Both the position numbers and the translations under genes were made by a program. From contig CACYQT010000001.1 of assembly GCA_902776645.1 (NCBI GenBank), forward strand, positions 1 to 64,000: DNA of 64,000 nucleotides, in the 5' to 3' direction. The notes below the pieces were generated by a model that ran no database searches, had not been told where the DNA came from, and saw nothing but the letters and a program-made list of their open reading frames with translations. Of the stretch, positions 6,784-15,373 are shown one piece after another. Every line of letters begins with the position of its first letter. Position 1 is the first letter of the stretch. This DNA comes from an uncultured bacterium (lineage in GTDB: Bacteria > Verrucomicrobiota > Lentisphaeria > Oligosphaerales > Oligosphaeraceae).

Positions 6784-9174
6784 ATGAAGAAAAAATGGAT
6801 GGCCGCGCTGATGACGGCACTGGTGATGACGGGCTGCCGTACGTTTACGGGCGTCGATGAAAAATCGGCGTTGCAGGATTTTCAGAGCACGGATCCGATT
6901 GTCCGTGAAGCGGCCCGCATGAAATTGGAGAAATCCGGTTCCAAACGGGCCATCGACGCGATGGGAACGGCCTACGCGACGGCGGTGGACAGCAATTGGA
7001 AACTGGCTCTCATCAATGGCTTGGGCGCCATCAAGAAGCCGGAGATCATCCATTACCTGCTTCCGATGCCCGAAGACGCCAATCTGGCGGCCGCGACGGC
7101 GAAAGCGCTGTCCGGCCTGGGCACGGCCGAAACGACGAAAACCGTCATCGACTACTTCGAGAAGTCGAACACGCTGACGGCCGGCCTTGCGATGATCGAC
7201 GAAGCGGAGGCCCTTTTGGCGAAGGTGCCAAACGCGCCAGCCGCCAAGAAGATGTTCAAGGCCGTTTTCGAAAAGAGCAAATTCCAGTCCGCACGCACGG
7301 CGGCGTTGATGCATCTCGTTCTGGATGAATGCAAAGCGACGGACGAGAACGCCGCGTTCCTCGCGGATCTTTCGAAGCCCGAAAACGAATACGCCCTGAA
7401 CGCCGTTCTGGCGAAATGGCTGGAGACAGGCTGCAAATGCGGGAACATCCGTCTGCAGCCCAGCGGCTCCGTCTATGAAAAAGACGTACAGATGCATTCA
7501 AAGGACTGCCTGTACAACTACTTCGCGGAGACCTACGGCAAATATTCGAAGAAATCGCAGGCGTTGATCATCGCGAATCTGGCGAAATCTGAGAATCCGC
7601 AGTTTATCGGGCTGGTCCGGAAAGCCGTGGAGGACGACGATGAAGTCGTCCGCGCCAACGCGTTGGAGGCGTTGGGCGTCCTGGGCGACATCTCCGACCT
7701 GCAGACCATCATTGTCGAAAGCCAGAATCCGAAGAGCGAACTGGTCCGCAACACGGCCCGCCGCCTGATGCGCCATGTGAACTGGCCGGGCGTCGACGCC
7801 TTCACGGCGATGGCGATGAAATCCTACGCAGAATACAAGGCGTTGTGCATCAACGTGTTGAAAGACCGTCGCTGCCGTTCCTACAACATCCAGATCTTCA
7901 ATGAAATCGGCGTGGAGCGGGATGATGTCGCGAAATACGCGATTGAAGCGCTGAAATATCTCGCCAACGACGACGACGCGGGCCGCATGGTCGGCTATCT
8001 GAAGAAAGGCGACCAGTATTTCGGACGGATGGCGGACGCTGTCAAAAACGCCATGCTCCACAGCGAGAATCCAGACAAATGGTCGGACGAACTCGTGAAA
8101 ATCGTCGGCGACATTCCACAGCAGAATCTTCAGACGGTGCTGTCGCTGATCGCGGAACTGCACACGGCGAAAGGCTTCGACGCGGTCGCGGCGATTGCGA
8201 AGGACGGCTCCAACGAAGCTCGCCAGAAGATTGCGGTGGAAACACTTAACAAGTGGCCTGGCGCCGCGCAGACGGCCGCTGTTCTGGACTACATGAAGAC
8301 GGTCAACAACCCGTTCGACCGCGCCCGCCTGCTAGAAGGCACCATCAAGGCCAACGGCGGCGACAAGAAGACGACCGCCGTTGAAAAAGTGGACAACCTC
8401 CTGAAACTGCTTCCCGTCTGCGAACGCGACGTGGAGCGCGGCCTGATTCTGGACCAGATCGCGGCCATCAACGACATCGCCGCCTTCCACAAGCTGGAAG
8501 AACTGGCCGACGACAAAACCATCGGCAGCATGGCCGCCTCCGCGCTGGCGAAGAACGCCAAACTGTACGGACAGCCTGAATTCGCCATCGTCACGAAGTC
8601 GCTGGCGGCCTTCATCGAAAAGACGACGGGCGACGCCCAGAAGGATCTGAAGGAAGCCCTTTCGACCGTCTGCGCCCCGTACGGCTACATCACGAAATGG
8701 CGCTATTCCAACGTCTACACGGCGAAGGACGAGAAAGGCGAAGACGCCTGCCCGGCCGCCCACAAGGCGGTCTTCATGCCTGAAAAGCCCAACTACGATT
8801 ACGACAAATGGCCGAAATTCGTTCCCGCGAAAGACTCCAAGACGCCTGAAGTCGTTACGTTGCACAAATGCCTCGGCGGCGTCCAGCGGACGGCCTACAT
8901 CGTCGCCTACATCCATGCGGACGCCGACAAGGAAGCCATTCTGGAGATGGGTTCCGACGACATGCTGAAGGCTTGGATGAACGGCGAGATGATCGTGGAT
9001 TCGCCGAAATACCAGGCACTTGTCCGCGCCTCCTACAAGATTCCTGTCAAGCTGAAGAAAGGGAAGAACACGCTGCTGATGAAGGTCAGCCAGGGCAGCC
9101 ACAACTGGGAGGCCTGCGCCGCGCTGAAGAACGCGGACGGCGGTCTGCTGGAAGGCTGGCAGGACAAGTTCTAA
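6784..9174 (+). CDS. Large HEAT-repeat lipoprotein with C-terminal carbohydrate-binding-like domain
   Basis: 796 residues. The N-terminus MKKKWMAALMTALVMTGC is a lipoprotein signal with the lipidated Cys at 18. Residues about 25-620 are alpha-helical repeats of HEAT type, for example DPIVREAARMKLEKSGSKRA and DDEVVRANALEALGVLGDIS, suggesting a protein-binding scaffold on the envelope. The C-terminus (about 690-796) has SDDMLKAWMNGEMI and VKLKKGKNTLLMKVSQGS, a beta-sandwich motif that occurs widely on PVC secreted proteins (PA14/CBM-like). It has its own strong promoter (6649-6676) and an AGGAG site. It probably forms an operon with the DUF1080 and transporter genes downstream. Function unknown. 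Confidence 0.82.
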   Translation: MKKKWMAALMTALVMTGCRTFTGVDEKSALQDFQSTDPIVREAARMKLEKSGSKRAIDAMGTAYATAVDSNWKLALINGLGAIKKPEIIHYLLPMPEDANLAAATAKALSGLGTAETTKTVIDYFEKSNTLTAGLAMIDEAEALLAKVPNAPAAKKMFKAVFEKSKFQSARTAALMHLVLDECKATDENAAFLADLSKPENEYALNAVLAKWLETGCKCGNIRLQPSGSVYEKDVQMHSKDCLYNYFAETYGKYSKKSQALIIANLAKSENPQFIGLVRKAVEDDDEVVRANALEALGVLGDISDLQTIIVESQNPKSELVRNTARRLMRHVNWPGVDAFTAMAMKSYAEYKALCINVLKDRRCRSYNIQIFNEIGVERDDVAKYAIEALKYLANDDDAGRMVGYLKKGDQYFGRMADAVKNAMLHSENPDKWSDELVKIVGDIPQQNLQTVLSLIAELHTAKGFDAVAAIAKDGSNEARQKIAVETLNKWPGAAQTAAVLDYMKTVNNPFDRARLLEGTIKANGGDKKTTAVEKVDNLLKLLPVCERDVERGLILDQIAAINDIAAFHKLEELADDKTIGSMAASALAKNAKLYGQPEFAIVTKSLAAFIEKTTGDAQKDLKEALSTVCAPYGYITKWRYSNVYTAKDEKGEDACPAAHKAVFMPEKPNYDYDKWPKFVPAKDSKTPEVVTLHKCLGGVQRTAYIVAYIHADADKEAILEMGSDDMLKAWMNGEMIVDSPKYQALVRASYKIPVKLKKGKNTLLMKVSQGSHNWEACAALKNADGGLLEGWQDKF

Positions 9175-9180
9175 TTTAAT

Positions 9181-9234
9181 GCTGAATGCTGAATGTTTAT
9201 TGTTCTAGGATTCTAGGTTTCTAGTATTCTAGAA
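9181..9234. repeat. GCTGAAT and CTAG-type tandem repeats
   Basis: Two 7-mers GCTGAAT (9181-9195) directly follow the HEAT gene stop. A CTAG block (9203-9234) of four units spaced 7-9 bases follows. It fills most of the 81-bp gap before the DUF1080 gene. Confidence 0.7.
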
Positions 9235-9255
9235 AAAACTTAAAAAGGCACTATC

Positions 9256-10044
9256 ATGAAAAAACTTCTTATTCTTCTCATTGTATTTGGTTTTGGTTTA
9301 GCGAAGGCGCAGCAGAATCTGCCCGTTTTGGGCGATGGCTATCAAGACACGCCGTTGATTCCTGGAACGCAATGGCATGTGCATGACAACCGCCGCCCCT
9401 ACCCGCCTGTTGTGAAGCCGGGCGCGTTCGTTTCCGTTCCCGCTCCGGCGGACGCCATCGTGCTGTTCGACGGGACGAACATGGATAAATGGTGCAAAGG
9501 CGACGGGTCGCCGTCGGGCTGGCGGATCGTCGACGGCTACATGGAAGCCGTTCCGAAGCAGGGCTCCCTGCGGACGAAGGACAGCTTCGGCAGCTGCCAG
9601 CTGCATGTCGAATGGGCGTCGCCCGTCGGCGTCACGTCGAAGAGCCAGAGCCGCGGCAACTCCGGCGTCATCATTCAAGGCATGTATGAAATCCAAGTCC
9701 TTGACAATTATGGAAATACAACGTATGCGGACGGACAGGCGGCCTCCATCTACGGCCAGTATCCGCCGCTTGTGAACGTCTGCCGCCCGCAGGGCGAATG
9801 GCAGTCGTACGACATCGTCTTCAACGCGCCGAAATTCGCGGAAGACGGCAAGCTTCTCAAGCCCGCCTACATCACGGTCTTCCACAACGGCGTGCTCGTG
9901 CAGAACCATCGCGAAGTTTTCGGCCCGACCGGCCACAAGACCATCGGCAAATACAGCAAGCACGGCAAACGCCCGCTCTCCCTGCAGGACCATGGCAATC
10001 CGACGAGATACAAGTATATCTGGATCAGAGAATTAGAAGATTAA
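9256..10044 (+). CDS. Secreted DUF1080 (3-keto-disaccharide hydrolase family) protein
   Basis: 262 residues. Residues 1-19 are a cleavable signal peptide (MKKLLILLIVFGFGLAKAQ). The mature protein shows the DUF1080 concanavalin-like fold: AIVLFDGTNMDKWCKGDG, a tryptophan-rich start, then GSLRTKDSFGSCQLHVEW, SRGNSGVIIQGMYEIQVLD and a closing FGPTGHKTIGKYSKHGKRPL. NSGVxxQGxYEIQVLD is the family signature. Some members hydrolyse 3-keto-glycosides, while many have unknown substrates. It sits between the HEAT lipoprotein and a DUF6785-like membrane protein, all co-directional, which suggests a shared sugar-acquisition role. Confidence 0.88.
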   Translation: MKKLLILLIVFGFGLAKAQQNLPVLGDGYQDTPLIPGTQWHVHDNRRPYPPVVKPGAFVSVPAPADAIVLFDGTNMDKWCKGDGSPSGWRIVDGYMEAVPKQGSLRTKDSFGSCQLHVEWASPVGVTSKSQSRGNSGVIIQGMYEIQVLDNYGNTTYADGQAASIYGQYPPLVNVCRPQGEWQSYDIVFNAPKFAEDGKLLKPAYITVFHNGVLVQNHREVFGPTGHKTIGKYSKHGKRPLSLQDHGNPTRYKYIWIRELED

Positions 10045-10060
10045 AAAGCTCTAGAAATAT

Positions 10061-10112
10061 TTCCAGAAAATCCAGTTAATCCAATTAATCCAGAAAAACC
10101 AGTTAATCCAGT
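10061..10112. repeat. TTAATCCAG-type short tandem repeats
   Basis: Units AATCCAGTT, AATCCAATT, AATCCAGAAAAACCAGTT and AATCCAGT run to within four bases of the next start codon. The repeats occupy the place where a ribosome binding site would be; none is visible for the gene at 10116. Confidence 0.7.
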
Positions 10113-10115
10113 ACC

Positions 10116-12200
10116 ATGACTTTACGGGCATTCATCGTCGGCATCGTCGGCATCGTCATCATCGGCGCGATTTGTTTCTTTAATGACGCGGTCCTCTACC
10201 AGAACCTGCTCATCGGCTTCCACATGCCGATGTCGGTTTTCGGGATGCTCGTACCGGCGATGTTGCTGTTCAACCCGTGCATGAGCCTGCTTCATCGCAC
10301 GACCGGCCTGAAATTCCTCCGGCCGTTCAACCACAAGGAGTTGTGTCTCATTTTCGCGCTGATCCTGCCGACGTGCGCCATCCCGTACTGCAGCTTCATG
10401 CGTCTCATGCCGCGCGCCGCCATGCTACCGCACCACTACGCGAAGACGATGCCTAGCTGGAAGATCCTGCAGGAGGACGGCAAGACGTACAAGCCCGCCA
10501 CGGATTATCTGCCGCAGCAGATGCTGGCGGATCCGGACGTTGATAACGGCGATGCGCTAAATGCGATGATCCAAGGACTTCCGAAAGCCGACGGCAGCCT
10601 CTTCCTCAATCCCGCCAGCATTCCGTGGGCGGCGTGGAAACGGCCGATCATGTTCTGGGTGCCGCTGTTCGGGCTTTTCTGGATCGCGCTGACGGGCCTC
10701 GCCTTCGTCTGCCATCGCCAATGGTCGCAGAACGAACATCTGCCGTATCCTGTCGTGCAGTTCGCCAATTCCATGTTCCCGACGGAGACAGGCGGCATCA
10801 GCGGCTTGTTCAGAAACAAAATGTTCTGGGTCGCCATGGTTTTCGTCTTCGCGTTGCATCTGAACAACTTTCTCTTCGTCTACCATACGGACACGATGAT
10901 CCCCGTGGAGCGCGTGTTCAATTTCACGCCGCTGCTCAAACTGTTTCCGACGTTCATGCGCGGCGGCGGATGGATCCTCCTTTTCATCCGCCTGTACTTC
11001 TGCATCATCGCCATCGCCTACCTGCTGCCGACGGACGTCTCCTTCGCCGTCGGTCTCGCGCCGTTCATCTTCTATTATTCTTTCGGCGTCATGTCGAACT
11101 TCGGCCTCACGCCTCGCGCGGGCGCGACCTATAGCGCGAGAATCGATTCCGGCATGCTGCTCGGCAGCTACGTCGGCTTCTTCGCCATCCTCCTCTACAC
11201 AGGCCGCCACTACTATCTTTCTTCATTGAAAGGCGCATTCGGCTTCGGCAACGTGCAGGAGACCGGCAAGTCGTCCATCTGGGGCATGCGCGTCTTCCTG
11301 CTCGGCTTCGCCGTCCTCATGATCGACCTCTGCATGCTCGGGCTCGACTGGCAGATCGCCCTCTTGTTCCTCATCATCAGCATGATATGCTTCCTCGTGC
11401 TCGGCCGTATCATCGCGGAGACAGGCATGTTCTACCTGTCGCCAGGCGTCTATCCGGGCGTGCTGCTCATCGGCATCATGGGCGAACAGGCCCTCGGCCC
11501 GACGACGATGGTCATCCTCTTCTCGCTGACAACGCTACTGTTCATGGACGTGCGCGAAACCTACATGCCGTACATCGTCAACGCCGTGAAATTCGCGGAG
11601 AACGGCGGCCGGAAATACTTCAAGTATTCGACGGCACTTCTCGTGGCGATGATCGTCATGCTGGCCGTCTCCGTGCCCGCCGCCATCTATTTCTCCTATG
11701 ACCAAGGTATGAACTGGCGGGACGGATTCGCCACGAGCACGATTCCGCGCGAATCCATCAACAGCATGCTGAAGGCACGCAACAACCTTCTAGCGCAAGG
11801 GAACTTGGAACTGTCGGAAAGCGTCAAAGGCTTCGACCGTTTCAGCATCATGAAGCCGAACCAGAACTTCCTGATCGCGTTCGCGTCGACGTTCATCGGC
11901 GTGATTTTGTTCTCCGTCTGCCGCCTCCACTTCCCGTCGTGGCCGCTACATCCCGTGGTCTTCTGCATGTGGCCGAACTACTGCGCGTACATGACCTGCT
12001 GGTGTTTCATCATCGGCGGCATCATCAAAGTAGTCGTCATGAAATTCGGCGGAAGCCGTTGCTACCAGAAGCTCAAGCCCGTCATGTTCGGAATGATCGC
12101 CGGCGACATGTTCGCGGGTCTGTTCATCGTCGCCACCGGCATGATCTACTATTTCATCACGGGCGAGGCGCCGAAGCCGTACTATGTTCTGCCAGCTTAA
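10116..12200 (+). CDS. Polytopic membrane protein, DUF6785/OPT-like transporter
   Basis: 694 residues with about 14 hydrophobic segments, beginning LRAFIVGIVGIVIIGAICFF. It carries two blocks shared with the gene at 59991: IPWAAWKRPIMFWVP and CHRQWSQNEHLPYPVVQF (there VPWSHWARPLMYWGV and FRQWAYNEKLIFPL). It resembles the DUF6785/DUF6784 membrane proteins of planctomycetes and Verrucomicrobia, which look like distant oligopeptide transporters. Substrate unknown. It follows the DUF1080 gene, which suggests uptake of the product of that enzyme. There is no Shine-Dalgarno sequence. The TAA stop is in a hairpin shared with the convergent gmhA-like gene. Confidence 0.8.
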   Translation: MTLRAFIVGIVGIVIIGAICFFNDAVLYQNLLIGFHMPMSVFGMLVPAMLLFNPCMSLLHRTTGLKFLRPFNHKELCLIFALILPTCAIPYCSFMRLMPRAAMLPHHYAKTMPSWKILQEDGKTYKPATDYLPQQMLADPDVDNGDALNAMIQGLPKADGSLFLNPASIPWAAWKRPIMFWVPLFGLFWIALTGLAFVCHRQWSQNEHLPYPVVQFANSMFPTETGGISGLFRNKMFWVAMVFVFALHLNNFLFVYHTDTMIPVERVFNFTPLLKLFPTFMRGGGWILLFIRLYFCIIAIAYLLPTDVSFAVGLAPFIFYYSFGVMSNFGLTPRAGATYSARIDSGMLLGSYVGFFAILLYTGRHYYLSSLKGAFGFGNVQETGKSSIWGMRVFLLGFAVLMIDLCMLGLDWQIALLFLIISMICFLVLGRIIAETGMFYLSPGVYPGVLLIGIMGEQALGPTTMVILFSLTTLLFMDVRETYMPYIVNAVKFAENGGRKYFKYSTALLVAMIVMLAVSVPAAIYFSYDQGMNWRDGFATSTIPRESINSMLKARNNLLAQGNLELSESVKGFDRFSIMKPNQNFLIAFASTFIGVILFSVCRLHFPSWPLHPVVFCMWPNYCAYMTCWCFIIGGIIKVVVMKFGGSRCYQKLKPVMFGMIAGDMFAGLFIVATGMIYYFITGEAPKPYYVLPA

Positions 12201-12214
12201 AGCTTTGCTTTAAG
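12196..12214. terminator. Hairpin containing both stop codons of two convergent genes
   Basis: CTTAAAGC-TTT-GCTTTAAG is a perfect 8-bp stem with a 3-base loop. It includes the TAA of the plus-strand transporter (12198-12200) and, on the minus strand, the TAA of the gmhA-like gene (12212-12210). It has the same core as the AAAGCTT repeats. No U-tract on either side. Confidence 0.6.
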
Positions 12215-12851
12215 CTTTGAAATACCTGCATTCGATCATCATGCAGAGGGCATGGTAGATCGGCAGGTGGTATTCCTGCACGCGATACGTTTCCTTTGCG
12301 GGAACCTTCAGGCAGACGTCCGCCAGAGACGCCAGTTTGCCGCCGTTTTCTCCTGTCATACCAATAATTTTCAGCCTTTTTAATTTAGCAACTTTGCAGG
12401 CCAGTGCTATATTACGTGCGTTGCCAGATGTGGAGATGCTCAAAAGGACGTCGCCGCGTCTGGCGAAGCCGAGCAACTGCTGCGCGGGGGCGATGTCGCC
12501 GCCCAAGTCGTTGCCGACGGCTGAAGAGAGAGCCTCCTGCCCCATGAGGGAAACGGCTCTGAGGCCGCACTGGAGATGTTCCGCAAGGTACGCTCCGTCG
12601 ACGGCGTCCATCTTCCGAAGTTCGTCCTGCTCCTCTTGTGCCAACGGCCGTTTCCGGATGAAGCCTTTCATCAGTTCACCGACGATGTGGGCGGCGTCCG
12701 CGCAACTGCCGCCGTTGCCGCAGGTATAGACGACGCCTTCGTGGTCGTAGCATTCGGCCAGAATGCCAAAGGCCGCGAGAATCGCGTCTTCACAGGGCTT
12801 GAGTTCCGGATAATGGGAGAAGAGATTTTGGAGAATGGCGTCGTTTTCCAT
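12210..12851 (-). CDS. gmhA: SIS-domain phosphosugar isomerase, GmhA-like
   Basis: 213 residues. I chose the ATG at 12851 because the upstream part lies in a non-coding, replication-like region. The SIS domain shows VVYTCGNGGSCADAAHIVGE (about residues 39-58), the substrate phosphate block LSISTSGNARNI, and NDLGGDIAPAQQ. GmhA converts sedoheptulose-7-phosphate to D-glycero-D-manno-heptose-7-phosphate for lipopolysaccharide core synthesis. The KGFIRKRPL block matches GmhA (GRFxxxRPL). DiaA, a DnaA-binding homologue of the same fold, is an alternative worth noting because the gene diverges from dnaN. It ends convergently with the transporter at 12200. Confidence 0.85.
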   Translation of the reverse strand: MENDAILQNLFSHYPELKPCEDAILAAFGILAECYDHEGVVYTCGNGGSCADAAHIVGELMKGFIRKRPLAQEEQDELRKMDAVDGAYLAEHLQCGLRAVSLMGQEALSSAVGNDLGGDIAPAQQLLGFARRGDVLLSISTSGNARNIALACKVAKLKRLKIIGMTGENGGKLASLADVCLKVPAKETYRVQEYHLPIYHALCMMIECRYFKA

Positions 12852-13127
12852 GGTCGAAAAAATTTTGATAAGTGTTGAACAAAACCGTTCACAAATTGTC
12901 GATAACCTTGACGACAAAGTTATGAGCCAAGTTGTGAACAAGTTGCGGAATGGATTTTTTTACAAGTCAAAAGATTAAGAATCAGGGCCTTGCGAGGTTG
13001 TTCAAGAGTTATTGACAGACATACTGGTAATAGAATTTAAAAGAATATATCCATAAATATAATGCAGATGAGGAGTCTGGCAAAAGGACGCCGCGTCGGC
13101 AGAAACAAGACAAAGGGGGAATACACG
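12852..13127. other. AT-rich divergent region with DnaA-box-like sites upstream of dnaN
   Basis: 276 bp between gmhA and dnaN. It holds an 8-bp inverted pair GTTCACAA (12887-12894) and TTGTGAAC (12932-12939). TTATCGACA lies on the minus strand at 12897-12905, one base from the TTATCCACA DnaA consensus, and TTATTGACA at 13009-13017, two bases away. Runs of A and T follow (13030-13065). A TTGACA at 13012-13017 could be the dnaN -35. No perfect DnaA box and no dnaA gene are present, so an origin is only a possibility. Confidence 0.4.
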
Positions 13128-14222
13128 ATGAAATTAACGGTAACGAAAGAAAATCTGGTCAGCGCCATCAAGCGGGTCGTGAACGCGGTCAGTTCCAAGA
13201 TCACGCTTCCCGCGTTGAGCAACATTCTGGTGGAAGCCGAAGGCGATTCCATGATATTGACGGCCAGCGATCTCGAACTGAGCATCGAAGCGCGCGTTCC
13301 GGCCATGGTCTTTGAAGCGGGGGCGACGACGCTTCCGGCGAAGAAGTTCATGCAGATCGCGAACGGCCTGCCGAACGGAGACGTGACCATCGAGACGACG
13401 GACGACGAGCAGAGCACCCTTTCCTGCCAGAAGGCCTATTTCAAGATCCACGGCCTCGCCGCCGAGAACTTCCAGAAGCCTGAGGAAGTGCAGGAGGAAT
13501 GGACGCTGAAGCTGCCTGTGCAGGATCTCGTGAAGAATCTCATCAAAGTCTCCTACGCGAAGAGCATGGATGAAGACGGCCGCCGCTATCTGAACGGCGT
13601 CCTCCTCTCCGTTCGCGGAGACGTCCTGACCATCGCCGCGACGGATGGCCGCCGCCTGGCGTTGGTCGAGAAGCCGCTGGAGGCCGGAACGGCCGTCGAC
13701 GGCGACATCATCCTGCCGGCGAAGGCCTCCGTCGAACTGACGCGTTCTCTGGACGGCGTCGGCGAAGTGACAATCCGCGTTTCGCAGTCGACCATCGTCT
13801 TCGAGACGGCGGACGTCGTTCTGACGAGCAAGCTGATCGAAGGGACGTATCCGAACTACCGCCAGGTGATTCCGAAGACGTTCGCGAAGAACGTCGCGAT
13901 TCCGCGTGCAGCCTTCAGCGAAGCTCTGGCCCGTGTGTCGATGGTCGTCAGCGACAGCAGCACAAGCGTCCGTCTGACGTTGGGCGAGAACACGTTGACG
14001 ATTTCCGCGAACAGCAACGAAGTCGGCGAATCCTCCGAACCCGTCGAAATCGAATACACGGACGAGCCGTTTGAAATCTCCTTCAACCCGCAGTTCGTCA
14101 GCGAACCGCTGAAATATCTTGACTGCGAGCAGCTGATCATGCAGTTCTCCGACGATCTGAGCCCCGTCGCGCTGACGGGCGACGAAGGCTTCCTCTACAT
14201 CATCATGCCGATGCGCGGCTGA
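13128..14222 (+). CDS. dnaN: DNA polymerase III beta subunit (sliding clamp)
   Basis: 364 residues, normal length. DnaN forms the ring dimer that holds DNA polymerase III on DNA. The ATG at 13128 has an AAGGGGGA site and gives the standard opening MKLTVTKENLVSAIKRVVNA. Conserved blocks: ITLPALSNILVEAEGD, RRYLNGVLLSVRGDVLTIAATDG, FETADVVLTSKLIEGTYPNY, and the terminal FLYIIMPMRG (the usual end is ...YLVMPMRL). The next gene, recF, starts 13 bases after the stop. A dnaN-recF pair often lies near dnaA and the origin, but dnaA is absent here. Confidence 0.97.
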   Translation: MKLTVTKENLVSAIKRVVNAVSSKITLPALSNILVEAEGDSMILTASDLELSIEARVPAMVFEAGATTLPAKKFMQIANGLPNGDVTIETTDDEQSTLSCQKAYFKIHGLAAENFQKPEEVQEEWTLKLPVQDLVKNLIKVSYAKSMDEDGRRYLNGVLLSVRGDVLTIAATDGRRLALVEKPLEAGTAVDGDIILPAKASVELTRSLDGVGEVTIRVSQSTIVFETADVVLTSKLIEGTYPNYRQVIPKTFAKNVAIPRAAFSEALARVSMVVSDSSTSVRLTLGENTLTISANSNEVGESSEPVEIEYTDEPFEISFNPQFVSEPLKYLDCEQLIMQFSDDLSPVALTGDEGFLYIIMPMRG

Positions 14223-14235
14223 TGCGTGGAACGAC

Positions 14236-15345
14236 GTGCTCAAAGAGATTTCCATAGCAAATTTCAGGAATTTCGACTCCCTGCGCGTTCATCTGGACGA
14301 CCATGTGAACGTGCTCGTCGGCCACAACGGGCAGGGAAAGACGAATTTTCTCGAAGCGATCTACTATCTGGCGTTGCTGCGCTCTTTCCGCTCAAGCCAG
14401 ATAGCGGACTTGCGGCAATGGAAACGCGACTATTTCCGGCTGGATTGCATCTGCCAGCGGCATGACCAGCCGGAAACGCGGCTGACCGTCTATTACGGCG
14501 ATGACCGCCGCCTGCTGATTAACGGCAACAATGTCTACCGGACCAGCGAATTCGTCAATAATTTCATCTGCGTGACGTTCATTCCTCAGGACAAGGAACT
14601 TGTGCGTGGTCCCGAGACATTGCGCCGCCGTTTTCTGGACATCGCGATCTCCCAGATGTCGCCTGCCTATCTGAAGAATCTGCAGGCGTACATGGAGGCG
14701 TTGAAATCGCGCAACGCGATGCTGAAAGACCAATACAAATACACGCAGGCGACGATTACGGCGTATGATCAAGTGCTGGTCCAGAAAGGTGTCGCCGTGG
14801 AAATGGACCGCCGCGCATTCGTGGAAAAGCTGAACGCGGCGCTGATTGAAAAAGCGAAACTCCTTGTCAATGAATCCCATACGATGTCGGTCAAGTATCT
14901 GTCCGGCATCGGGTCGCTGTTGCAGGCGACGGATGAAGACGAACTGCAACTGACGGCGAAATTCCATGAAAGCCTCCGCAAACACTATGACCGCGACTGC
15001 CGAGAAGGCTACACGCATTGCGGGCCGCAGCGTTCGGAAATGACCTGCATGTTCGACAAGATATTGCTTTCCCGCTACGGCAGCGAAGGGGAATGCCGCA
15101 TCACGTCGCTGGCGTTGAAATTCGCCTGTCTGGAGATTCTGAAGAACACGATGACGGCAGACGACATCACGCTGTTGGTCGATGACGTAATCGGCGAACT
15201 GGACAGTTCGCGGCAGGACAATTTCTACCATGAACTGCTGAGCGCTGGCCAGATCGTTCTGGCGGGCACGTTTCTGCCTATCTGCCTGCAGGGCAAGGCG
15301 AAAGTATTCGATGTCGTGGGCGGGAAACTGACGGCGAGAAACTAG
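14236..15345 (+). CDS. recF: DNA replication and repair protein RecF
   Basis: 369 residues, typical. RecF is an SMC-like ABC ATPase that loads RecA at gaps with RecO and RecR. The likely start is GTG at 14236; the ATG at 14222 is out of frame. Walker A is VGHNGQGKTNFLEAIYYL (about residues 33-50), the signature region is RSEMTCMFDK to ITSLALKFACLEIL, and Walker B is ITLLVDDVIGELDSSRQ near the end. FIPQDKELVRGPETLRRRFLD is the RecF-specific block. The TAG stop is embedded in a CTAGAATT repeat. Co-transcribed with dnaN. Confidence 0.95.
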   Translation: MLKEISIANFRNFDSLRVHLDDHVNVLVGHNGQGKTNFLEAIYYLALLRSFRSSQIADLRQWKRDYFRLDCICQRHDQPETRLTVYYGDDRRLLINGNNVYRTSEFVNNFICVTFIPQDKELVRGPETLRRRFLDIAISQMSPAYLKNLQAYMEALKSRNAMLKDQYKYTQATITAYDQVLVQKGVAVEMDRRAFVEKLNAALIEKAKLLVNESHTMSVKYLSGIGSLLQATDEDELQLTAKFHESLRKHYDRDCREGYTHCGPQRSEMTCMFDKILLSRYGSEGECRITSLALKFACLEILKNTMTADDITLLVDDVIGELDSSRQDNFYHELLSAGQIVLAGTFLPICLQGKAKVFDVVGGKLTARN

Positions 15346-15370
15346 AATTCTAGAATTCTAGCCTCCTAGA
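15342..15370. repeat. TCTAGAAT tandem repeat over the recF stop codon
   Basis: ACTAGAATTCTAGAATTC followed by TAGCCTCCTAG: four CTAG units at 8-base spacing. The first supplies the recF TAG. It fills the gap between recF and the convergent permease gene. Confidence 0.8.
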
Positions 15371-15373
15371 AAA

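Noticed and set aside
14222-14235. recF start at the ATG overlapping the dnaN stop
   Set aside because: That ATG is out of frame with recF; the in-frame GTG at 14236 gives the standard N-terminus.
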